Shown here: piece after piece, positions 1-6,144 of the stretch | Numbering within the stretch: the stretch's first letter is position 1 | Layout of the letters: each line of letters begins with the position of its first letter | From: JAVBNW01 sp031551255 | Lineage (GTDB): Bacteria > Bacillota > Clostridia > Christensenellales > UBA1750 | Length of the DNA: 8,819 bases | Direction: 5' to 3' | Assembly: GCA_031551255.1 (NCBI GenBank) | Contig: JAVBNW010000084.1 | Span: forward strand, 1-8,819 | Position numbers and translations under genes: made by a program | Notes under the pieces: generated by a model | The model's input: only the letters and a program-made list of their open reading frames with translations | Databases searched by the model: none | Told to the model about the DNA's origin: nothing

Positions 1-198
1 GTCGGTTTGCACAACGCTCTATTCCCCACAACATTGCGATATTGCGGGGAAGTAGCTCTACGTGAAACCTCCTCTTCCTCAAAACCGCTGAGGCGATTTT
101 GAGGATTAAGAAGAATGGCGGGGCAAGGAACGAAAGCGCGCGTTTCTGGTCCTTTCCCCAAGGCCCAGGCGTTTGGAAAAAAGATTTTGAGGAACAAA
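1..198. other. Gene-free structured intergenic region, possible ncRNA or leader (strand unknown)
   Basis: No convincing reading frame is present. Three hairpins follow one another. Hairpin A pairs 19-27 with 46-55 (core TTCCCC with GGGGAA, one bulged G). Hairpin B pairs 76-84 with 97-105 (CCTCAAAA with TTTTGAGG), continues after a C/A mismatch with CGC/GCG and closes on a TGAG loop. Hairpin C pairs 120-129 with 150-159 with one C/T mismatch, and has an upper GAAA/TTTC stem. None is followed by a clear T-run on either strand, so they do not look like simple terminators. I found no match to the sequence signatures I know for tmRNA, RNase P RNA, SRP RNA, T-box leaders or common riboswitches. The left part may continue outside the window. 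A regulatory or small RNA is inference only. Confidence 0.4.
95..193. repeat. 11-bp direct repeat GATTTTGAGGA (95-105 and 183-193)
   Basis: The two copies are 77 bp apart. The first copy is the 3' arm of the hairpin at 76-105. The second, extended by one A to 194, can pair with the same 5' arm (75-84) as a 10-bp helix that would enclose the hairpin at 120-159. The two pairings exclude each other. Chance recurrence of 11 bases within 200 bp is unlikely, but no function is shown. Confidence 0.6.
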
Positions 199-230
199 TA
201 ATCCCCTGATACCACGGTATCAGGGGATTA
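199..230 (-). terminator. Rho-independent terminator of the NlpC/P60 gene
   Basis: A perfect 15-bp inverted repeat pairs 199-213 with 216-230; in practice the loop is about four bases. Read on the minus strand, the stem is followed by TTTGTTCC, a modest T-run. It starts 37 bases past the TGA stop at 268-270, where a terminator for that gene is expected. On the plus strand it is followed by AAGGCTAATG, so it should terminate in one direction only. Confidence 0.8.
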
Positions 231-267
231 AGGCTAATGATAAAGGCAACAGCGCAGCTCAATTTCA

Positions 268-1992
268 TCAAAACACCCGGTATCCGCAGATGAAGTGACT
301 CGTCCAGTAGGATGAGGATGTGATGCCCGTCGTGATGCGCACCTCGCCGCGGCTGGAGGACGCGTCGATCATCTGCCCGCCGCCCATATAGATGCCGACG
401 TGGCCGCTGAAGCATACGATGTCGCCCTTTTGCAACGAACCCATGGAACCGACGCGCTGGAATTTGCTTGTGCTCGCCCAGGATTCGCTCGTCATATACC
501 CGACGCTGACGCCGGCTTTGTTGAGACAGTAGTACACGAAGCCGGAGCAATCGAACGTATCCGGGCCCTTGGAGGCGAAGACGTAGCTGCACCCGAGCTT
601 GCCCTTGGCGATGGAGATCAGGCTGTCCGCGCCGGACGAGGAGCCGGAGGAACCCGATGAGCCCGACGAGCCGGATGAACCGGAGGATCCGGACGAACCC
701 GAACCCGAAGAGCCTGAAGAGCCCGAGGACGATGCGCGCTTGGCGCCGGATGAGGTGAGCGCGGCCATGGTCATCTTGCCCACGGTGCCATCCGCCGTCA
801 GCTTGTTGTTTTTTTGAAAGCTCTTTACCGCGCTCTCGGTAATCTCGCCGAAATAGCCGGTAACCGCGCTGGTGTAGCCGAGGTTTTTTAAGAGCTTTTG
901 GATGTTTTCAACGTCCGTGCCCTTCATGCCGAGCTTCACGCCGTTGGGCATCGCCGAGGAAGATTTCAGGGTTTTGATCGTATTGTAGCCGAGGTAGCCG
1001 TCCGCGATCAGGCCGTTGATCTCCTGAAAGCGCGCGACCGCCGCCTTGGTGTCGTTGCCGTAGTTGCCGTCCGGCGTGGTGGTGAGGTAGCCGAGTTTTT
1101 TTAGGTATTCCTGATACGCCTTGATGTCGGGGCTGTTTTCGCCGTATTTCATCATGTTGGGCTTGGAGGAGGGCGAGTATAGCGCCTCGCGCGTGCGCGC
1201 GCCCACCTTGCCGTCCGCCGTAAGCCCGTTTAGTTCCTGGAAACGCCTGACGGCCCCTTCCGTCGCCTCGCCGAAGTGGCCGGTCACATCTTCCATATAG
1301 CCCAGCTCGCGCAGCCGGATTTGCAGCTCGCGCACATCGGTGCCGTCCGCGCCGATGGTCACGGTGTACTTCGTCGCCTCAGGGCCCATCAGCAGCGTGA
1401 AGGTTTCCATGCCCACCTTGCCGTCGGTTGCCAAATTGTGTTGGCGCTGGAACAGCGTGATCGAATATTCGGTAATCCGGCCGAAAAACTGCGTCGGCTC
1501 GTCGTGCTCCATATACCCAAGCTCCATCAGACGCGCTTGGATTTCCGCAACCACCGGGGCTTCGACGCCGCGCTCGATCACCATATTGGACGGATGCGGC
1601 GCGGGCGTGGGCGAAGGAGTAGGCTCCGGCGTGGATTCGGGCGTGGGGGAAGGCGGAGGCGTTTCGGATGTCGGCGTGGCGGACAACCCGTCGAGCGAGG
1701 ATGGCGAAGCGAGCCCCGCCGAAGCCGGCTTGGGCTCCTTACCGGAGCCGGCGTTCGCGATGGCGACTGTCGCTACGGGGATCGCTACGGCCAGCAATAC
1801 GGCGCCCCCCAATATGCCCAGCCTCTTGACGCCCAGTCCGCGGATACGATAAAACAAGCCGTAAACGGCCAGCCAGAGCCCGGCCAATTTTTCCGGGACC
1901 CCGCGCGGGGAGCGCCTGTTTCTGGAACGGCGGTCGTAGGGGCCGTCGGCCCGCCCGATCGAATGCCTGTCACTTCTGCGTCGGTATCTCAT
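268..1992 (-). CDS. Membrane-anchored peptidoglycan hydrolase: four peptidoglycan-binding domains plus NlpC/P60
   Basis: A 574-residue cell-wall hydrolase, predicted to cut peptide cross-bridges or stems (NlpC/P60 cysteine peptidase). Order of parts: a very basic cytoplasmic N-terminus (1-56); one membrane segment (about 57-79); a Thr/Pro-rich linker (about 105-135); four PG_binding_1-type repeats (about 140-202, 213-272, 282-343, 351-413), each with an LGY...FG...T..AV..FQ..N.L..DG.VG pattern; an SSG-repeat linker (about 420-455); and NlpC/P60 (456-574). The nucleophile is C482 in DCSGF and the base is H531 in GHVGIY. The position that is His in E. coli Spr is D543 (MIDAS). I chose ATG at 1992 because GAGAGG lies four bases upstream. 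The frame stays open to a TTG at 2082, which has no ribosome binding site. It is the last gene before a strong terminator. The anchor suggests a type II orientation with the enzyme outside the membrane. The family call is firm; the exact bond cut is not known. Confidence 0.93.
   Translation of the reverse strand: MRYRRRSDRHSIGRADGPYDRRSRNRRSPRGVPEKLAGLWLAVYGLFYRIRGLGVKRLGILGGAVLLAVAIPVATVAIANAGSGKEPKPASAGLASPSSLDGLSATPTSETPPPSPTPESTPEPTPSPTPAPHPSNMVIERGVEAPVVAEIQARLMELGYMEHDEPTQFFGRITEYSITLFQRQHNLATDGKVGMETFTLLMGPEATKYTVTIGADGTDVRELQIRLRELGYMEDVTGHFGEATEGAVRRFQELNGLTADGKVGARTREALYSPSSKPNMMKYGENSPDIKAYQEYLKKLGYLTTTPDGNYGNDTKAAVARFQEINGLIADGYLGYNTIKTLKSSSAMPNGVKLGMKGTDVENIQKLLKNLGYTSAVTGYFGEITESAVKSFQKNNKLTADGTVGKMTMAALTSSGAKRASSSGSSGSSGSGSSGSSGSSGSSGSSGSSGSSSGADSLISIAKGKLGCSYVFASKGPDTFDCSGFVYYCLNKAGVSVGYMTSESWASTSKFQRVGSMGSLQKGDIVCFSGHVGIYMGGGQMIDASSSRGEVRITTGITSSSYWTSHFICGYRVF
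631..732 (-). repeat. SSG tandem-repeat linker coding segment
   Basis: About 34 codons of Ser-Ser-Gly-type repeats lie between the last peptidoglycan-binding repeat and the NlpC/P60 domain. The 9-base unit is repeated at the protein level, but neighbouring units use different Ser codons (TCG, TCC, TCT, TCA) and Gly codons (GGC, GGT, GGA). The DNA repeat is therefore degenerate, not freshly duplicated. Such a chain would act as a flexible spacer. Confidence 0.85.
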
Positions 1993-2092
1993 AATTCCTC
2001 TCAGAACCGGCGGAAACGCGCAAGGCGTACCTGCCGCGTGCTTATCGGCATACCCGTCTTGCGCGAAATACAGCATCCGCAAAAGATGGGCT

Positions 2093-2100
2093 ATTGTATA
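2093..2100 (-). promoter_or_regulatory. Weak candidate -10 box upstream of the NlpC/P60 gene
   Basis: TATACAAT on the minus strand lies about 100 bases before the ATG at 1992, in the 153-base gap after the M28 gene. No good -35 is visible at 16-18 bases. There is no convincing terminator in the gap either, so read-through from the upstream operon is also possible. Confidence 0.25.
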
Positions 2101-2145
2101 AACGAGACAGCGGGACGTTGTACTGCGCGCCGCATTAATGGTTAA

Positions 2146-4191
2146 TTACGGAAAACGAATTTGCTTGCCCTGGGAAGATTCCAAGCGGCTCGCCAAACGC
2201 TCCAGCCGTGCGCCGAGTTCAGTCAAAGCGTCGATTTCATCGCGCACCAGCGCCACGAGGAGCGACTTTTGCTTTTCGAGCGCGGCGAGTACGGCTATAT
2301 GTTCCGCCGAACAATCGGTTTTTTTTTGCTTTTGTTTTTCAAGCAGCGAGCGCACGACGTCATAAAGATCCACATGCCCCGCCACGCGGCCCTCGCCCCA
2401 CAGGAGCTTTTCCGCGCGGCTGTTCATCACCAAATTGGTGAGGTGATCGTAGGTTTCGCGGCTCCAGTGGTACGCATACCAGTTGTTGTCCACGGCCCAC
2501 AAGCACTCGCGCAGCGCCGCGGCGGCGTCGTTTTCTTCAAGGTAGGTGGTTGCCCGCGTAAGCATAACGAGGTTGTTCATGGTAGCTTCGTGGGGAAAGC
2601 CCGCAACGTAATCCCACGTCATGCGCACAAGCGCATCCTCGGCTCGGCGGAAGATCGATAGGATATCCGCAAATGCGCCGGCATCGCCTTGCCCCGTCGT
2701 ACCCGCACCGCTCGCGCCTGCCATGCGCGCATACGCGCTTTGCGCCCAGGCGCGCGCCTTCTGGGCGGCGGCGAGTAGCGCATCCGCATCCGCGCCAAAG
2801 CTGCGCATCGCCGCGGCATCCACGCTCGCCTCCAATGCTGCGAAGCGGGTGGAGAAGTTGAGCGGGGGAAGCGCCAGCGCGTCGTAGGCGAGCAGCAGCA
2901 GCCCATAAAGGTCGTGGTGGTACCGATACGTCGCCTCGTGAAACGTGCTTGCGTCGTCAAGCTGCGTATGGTAGCGCAGGCGGGCGTAGTCCACGCGCAG
3001 CGCGTTGACCGTGGCGGGAATGCCCGCGATGGAAAACGAAAAGTCGTCCGACCAGGTCTGCGTGGGAACCACGGTTTCCGGGCCGTCCGGAAATGCGCCG
3101 TCCGCGGCCGGCACGCACGGAAAGAAGCTCTCCAAAAATGTTTCCAGTTCGTAGGAGCAGCGCACCTGCGCGGTGGGGTTGCCCAGGCTGTAGCCCGGAA
3201 GTTCGAAGTTGATGTTGGCCATCGTGCGGCCGGGCCAATCGGGGCGCACGTGAAAAACTTGGTGGTACGCGCCGGTCGACCAATCGAACCTGGAGTCGCT
3301 CACGCCCCATTCCTCAGCGGCGAGCGCGCAAAATACGAGCGACTTATCCGGGCGGTAGCCGCTGTCGAGAACGGCCTTGGCGATGCCCAGCATCATGGCC
3401 ACCGCGATGGTATTATCCTGATAGCCGTCAAAGTATGCGTCGTAGTGCGCGGTGACGAGCAGCTGCCTGTTAGGATGGCGGCCCGGGATCGTCCCCACGA
3501 TGTTGTGGCTCCTGCCATCGGGGACAACCTCGCTGAAGGCGTCGAAACCAACCTTGATGCTTCCGTCCGGCGCGGCGCGAAGGGCCTCTTTGAGCGCGTC
3601 CGCATCCGCGCGCGCGATGGAAAACGCCGCGGCGCATGCAGGGCCGCAGATATCCTGCGCGTTGAGCGCCCGATCGTTAATTTCCGCATAGCCTCCATTT
3701 TGCGCCGCGAGCACGGCCGCGGCTCCGAGCAGGTGCGCCTCGTAGACGGGAAAGCTGATCCACCAATCGTCCCTTTGGTTGATGTCGATGAGCACCAACT
3801 TACCGCGCACGTCCGCGCGTTCTAAATCTTCCAGCGTGCCCCGCCCGGCGTATACGATGGAAAACTCCTTCGGGCCATCGGTGACAAAGTGCGTCTGGTA
3901 CGCGCCCAGAAGCGCCGTGTGCGCCGAGCCGTACGCATCCGTAAAGCTTAGATCGGCCTTGCGAAACGTCCACGCGTCGACGGGAAATTCATGTTTGACT
4001 ACGCCGGAAAGCCCGATTTTGCGCATCTCTTTTGCGATCCAATCCCCGGCGGCATGCTCGGCCGCCGAGCCCGCCGTGCGGTAGCCCAGCGCCTTGTGAT
4101 TGCGAAAGGTCATGAGGCTTTGCGCCGCGCCGCGGGCATACCCGACGTCGGCGTGCTCAAGAAACGCGCTCTGCGCAGCGGATAGCCTCAT
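2146..4191 (-). CDS. M28 family metallopeptidase with PA domain and long helical C-terminus
   Basis: A 681-residue protein, predicted to be a di-zinc aminopeptidase or carboxypeptidase-like hydrolase acting in the cytosol, since there is no signal peptide or membrane segment. A PA-type insert lies at about 105-235 (GKLVLIDI, then LGAAAVLAAQ). The M28 core shows every expected metal or catalytic position: H249 and D251 in AHYDAY, bridging D259 in YQDN, E293/E294 in AAEEWG, E330 in NINFELPG where many relatives have Asp, and H408 in YHTQLDD. Residues 440-681 are extra. They are mostly helical by eye, ending in a Leu/Glu/Lys-rich stretch (about 610-676) that may form a coiled coil. The ATG overlaps the stop of the SDR gene by four bases (ATGA). 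No ribosome binding site is visible in front, so translation is probably coupled. The substrate is unknown; a non-peptide amide substrate is possible. Confidence 0.88.
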   Translation of the reverse strand: MRLSAAQSAFLEHADVGYARGAAQSLMTFRNHKALGYRTAGSAAEHAAGDWIAKEMRKIGLSGVVKHEFPVDAWTFRKADLSFTDAYGSAHTALLGAYQTHFVTDGPKEFSIVYAGRGTLEDLERADVRGKLVLIDINQRDDWWISFPVYEAHLLGAAAVLAAQNGGYAEINDRALNAQDICGPACAAAFSIARADADALKEALRAAPDGSIKVGFDAFSEVVPDGRSHNIVGTIPGRHPNRQLLVTAHYDAYFDGYQDNTIAVAMMLGIAKAVLDSGYRPDKSLVFCALAAEEWGVSDSRFDWSTGAYHQVFHVRPDWPGRTMANINFELPGYSLGNPTAQVRCSYELETFLESFFPCVPAADGAFPDGPETVVPTQTWSDDFSFSIAGIPATVNALRVDYARLRYHTQLDDASTFHEATYRYHHDLYGLLLLAYDALALPPLNFSTRFAALEASVDAAAMRSFGADADALLAAAQKARAWAQSAYARMAGASGAGTTGQGDAGAFADILSIFRRAEDALVRMTWDYVAGFPHEATMNNLVMLTRATTYLEENDAAAALRECLWAVDNNWYAYHWSRETYDHLTNLVMNSRAEKLLWGEGRVAGHVDLYDVVRSLLEKQKQKKTDCSAEHIAVLAALEKQKSLLVALVRDEIDALTELGARLERLASRLESSQGKQIRFP

Positions 4192-5180
4192 AGGCCGTGC
4201 GCGGCAAAGACCGCGTCGTACATTGCCGTGTACTCGTCGTCGAGGATCTGAAGCTCGGGGCGGCTGAACAAGTAGTCAAGCGATTCGCGCACGCCCTGCG
4301 CATACGAGGTCGTCGCCGAGAAGTCCGGCACGAAGAGCTTGAGCTTGCTATTGTCAAACAGCAGCGTGTGAATCTTGTCTCCCATTAAATCGCTGGAAAG
4401 CCTGGGCGCATGTTGCAAGATGAAATCCGTTGCAACGTGCACGGGGTTCGCCCGCACGCCGATAAAACCGGCGAGGATATCGAGATATTGATTCCAGCTC
4501 AGCGCCTCGCTTCCCGTGATGTGGAAGCTGTGCCCGGCGGTCAGTTCGTTTCCCATCAGCCCTACAAAGCCCTTGGCGAAATCCCTTGCGTGGGTGATGG
4601 TGAAGCGCGAGGTTCCATCGCCCGGTACGAGGATGGGCAGGCCCTTTTGCAAACGTTCGACAAGCGACCAAGGTCGTTTCCAGCTCGTGGCGATGAAGGG
4701 AATGCCGGTGCGGTTGTACGTCCAGCTCGGGCGCACGATCGCGGCGGGAAAGGCGGTGCCGCGGTACGCGCTGTTGAGCACCTCCTCGCACGCAATCTTG
4801 TCGCGGCCGTACTGCGAGTAGGGGTTGCGGCGCGGAGTCGACTCGGTGATCAGCAGCGTGCTCGAGGGCTTCTGATAGGCGACCGCGCTTGAAATAAAAA
4901 GATACTGCCCGCAGTTTCCGCCGAAAATTTCGACATCACGCGTTACGGTTTCGGGTTTGTAGGCGATAAAGTTCGCCACTACGTCGTATGTCTTTCCGCC
5001 GAAGAGTTTTTTTATCTGATCGGCGTCGTGCGCGTCGCCGAGCACGACCTTTGCCCCTTCCGGCACAAACTCCTCGTTCGTTCCCCTGTTAAACAGCGTG
5101 ACATCCCAGCCGAGCCGGACGGCCAGCGCCGAAACGTCGCTGGAAATGACGCCGGTTCCGCCGATAATCAGAGCCCTCAT
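4188..5180 (-). CDS. NAD(P)-dependent epimerase/dehydratase family protein (extended SDR)
   Basis: A 330-residue cytosolic Rossmann-fold protein. The nucleotide-binding turn is GGTGVIS at residues 7-13; the third Gly of the classical GxxGxxG is Ser here. A basic pair (N31, R32) after the second strand and D49 suit NAD(P) binding. The catalytic set appears as SSAVAY (98-102) and Y124-GRD-K128, the YxxxK motif. RPSWTYN at 150-156 matches the RPxxxYG-like segment of epimerases. The length is normal for extended SDRs. It resembles the branch annotated as NAD-dependent epimerase/dehydratase or CSP41-like, where real substrates are often unknown; a sugar nucleotide is one possibility. The start at 5180 is supported by AAAGGAG ten bases upstream and a strong promoter 40 bases before it. 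It is the first gene of an operon with the M28 gene. Confidence 0.88.
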   Translation of the reverse strand: MRALIIGGTGVISSDVSALAVRLGWDVTLFNRGTNEEFVPEGAKVVLGDAHDADQIKKLFGGKTYDVVANFIAYKPETVTRDVEIFGGNCGQYLFISSAVAYQKPSSTLLITESTPRRNPYSQYGRDKIACEEVLNSAYRGTAFPAAIVRPSWTYNRTGIPFIATSWKRPWSLVERLQKGLPILVPGDGTSRFTITHARDFAKGFVGLMGNELTAGHSFHITGSEALSWNQYLDILAGFIGVRANPVHVATDFILQHAPRLSSDLMGDKIHTLLFDNSKLKLFVPDFSATTSYAQGVRESLDYLFSRPELQILDDEYTAMYDAVFAAHGL

Positions 5181-5222
5181 CGTGCCGCCACTCCTTTATT
5201 TCTTTTGTTAAACTTTTTTCCG

Positions 5223-5251
5223 ATTATGCTACGCAACGCGGCGATTGTCAA
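5223..5251 (-). promoter_or_regulatory. Sigma-A type promoter of the SDR-M28 operon
   Basis: On the minus strand TTGACA (5251-5246) and CATAAT (5228-5223) are separated by exactly 17 bases: a perfect -35 and a 5/6 match at -10. Transcription should begin near 5216, giving a leader of about 35 bases with AAAGGAG before the ATG at 5180. This is the strongest promoter in the window. Confidence 0.85.
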
Positions 5252-5273
5252 ATCCCTGCCATCTGAGCATAGC
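5245..5273 (+). promoter_or_regulatory. Candidate promoter of the GH25 gene, sharing its -35 with the divergent promoter
   Basis: TTGTCA (5245-5250, 5/6 match) and CATAGC (5268-5273, 3/6 match) are 17 bases apart. The predicted start near 5280 lies just before the ribosome binding site. The -35 occupies the same base pairs as the -35 of the divergent SDR promoter. The weak -10 keeps confidence low. Confidence 0.4.
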
Positions 5274-5296
5274 TTAGGAAAAGGGAGGGGTTCGCC

Positions 5297-5932
5297 ATGT
5301 GGGGTATGGGTATCGACGTATCGAAGTATCAAGAAACCGTGCGTTGGGATCTCGTGCGCGGCGCGGGCTACCGGTTTGCGATCGTTCGCGCGGGCTACGG
5401 CAGGGAAGAGAGCCAAATCGACGAGCGTTTTGAGGAGCACCTGTGCGGGGCGCTGTGCGCGGGGCTGTGCGTGGGCGCGTATTGGTTTAGTTACGCCGAT
5501 ACAGTCACACATGCGATCGAGGAAGCGCAGCTCTTCTCGCGCGTGATGAAGCCGTACCGCGGGTACATCAGCTTTCCATTGGCGTTTGATTGGGAGGAGG
5601 ATAGCCAAGCCTCCGTAACCCGCCGCTTTGGGGCGCTGGATGAAAATACCCCGGCCGAAATGGCATGGGCGTTCATGCGCCAGCTGCAGTGCGAGGGCTG
5701 GTACCCGATCAATTACGCGGGCAAGTATTTCTATGCGGAAAATTATGCTAAGCCCATCCTTGAACCGTTCGACCTTTGGCTGGCCGATTATAATGAAAAA
5801 CCGGCATTTCCCTGCGCCATTCAGCAGCTAAGGCCCGGCGAAGTAGCGGGCGTCGAGGGGCCGTGCGACCGGAATCGCGCGTACAAAGATTTTCCGGCGG
5901 TGATTCGCGCGCAATGCTGGAATGGGTATTAG
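5297..5932 (+). CDS. GH25 family lysozyme (N-acetylmuramidase), single domain
   Basis: A 211-residue glycoside hydrolase family 25 enzyme, which cleaves the MurNAc-GlcNAc bond of peptidoglycan. Family residues are all present: D7 in GIDVSKYQ, D98 and E100 in FDWEE (the acidic pair in the active site), WLADY at 161-165, and D191 in CDRNRAY near the end. The length matches one complete GH25 barrel with no binding repeats. There is no signal peptide or membrane segment, so export would need another route or lysis. Such a layout is also common for prophage endolysins, but no phage genes are nearby. The ATG at 5297 has AGGGAGGGG six bases upstream. The TAG stop at 5930-5932 overlaps the first bases of a mobile element. 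It is divergent from the SDR-M28 operon. Confidence 0.93.
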   Translation: MWGMGIDVSKYQETVRWDLVRGAGYRFAIVRAGYGREESQIDERFEEHLCGALCAGLCVGAYWFSYADTVTHAIEEAQLFSRVMKPYRGYISFPLAFDWEEDSQASVTRRFGALDENTPAEMAWAFMRQLQCEGWYPINYAGKYFYAENYAKPILEPFDLWLADYNEKPAFPCAIQQLRPGEVAGVEGPCDRNRAYKDFPAVIRAQCWNGY

Positions 5933-6095
5933 GGCGTATCCCTAAAGTCGGGATTTGCCATCAGTGGAAAAGATTTTCCTGGCCTGCAAGGAGCCGGGGC
6001 GAGGCGTAGCCGGCAGCTACATTGAGCGATGGTCGACACCGCAGGCCGGGGAAAGGGCTGCTCTGGCGGCAGATTATGGTTTAGCGACACGCCCT
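5931..6095. mobile_element. 165-bp MITE-like snap-back element with terminal inverted repeats
   Basis: The ends at 5931-5946 (AGGGCGTATCCCTAAA) and 6080-6095 (TTTAGCGACACGCCCT) are inverted repeats matching at 14 of 16 positions. Inside them the element keeps folding on itself. Positions 5954-5964 pair imperfectly with 6063-6073. Positions 5974-5987 pair with 6041-6054 over 14 positions with two G-T pairs, including GGCCTGC/GCAGGCC. The tip holds a small hairpin, GTAGC (6006-6010) with GCTAC (6016-6020). No transposase is encoded, so it would need help in trans. If the ends are taken as GGGCG...CGCCC, the flanks read TTA and TGA, which fit a TNA target only loosely, so no clean target duplication is seen. 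The GGGCGTGTC-type end resembles some IS5-group ends; that link is a guess. Confidence 0.65.
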
Positions 6096-6144
6096 GAACC
6101 TCGTTCTGACGCACCAATCGGAAAGGCGGCATACATAAAACCGA

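Noticed and set aside
1..230. Possible CRISPR array or T-box leader at the left edge
   Set aside because: There is only one 11-bp repeat pair with no regular spacing, and no T-box antiterminator sequence was found.
599..817. Acidic EEPDEP repeat protein on the plus strand
   Set aside because: It is the reverse-complement reading of the SSG linker codons of the wall hydrolase.
1993..2082. TTG at 2082 as start of the wall hydrolase
   Set aside because: No ribosome binding site in front; ATG at 1992 has GAGAGG and keeps the basic N-terminus and membrane segment.
1276..2145. Open frame of 289 codons on the plus strand opposite the NlpC/P60 gene
   Set aside because: Its Arg/Gly/His-rich composition is that of a reverse-complement translation of the linker and binding repeats; there is no domain.
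2914..3825. Long open frame of 303 codons on the plus strand inside the M28 gene
   Set aside because: It lies antisense to a gene with complete M28 metal ligands, has no domain pattern I recognise and no clear ribosome binding site. High GC makes long antisense frames common.
5929..6132. 67-codon frame on the minus strand across the mobile element
   Set aside because: It follows the inverted-repeat structure, shows no transposase motif and has no ribosome binding site.
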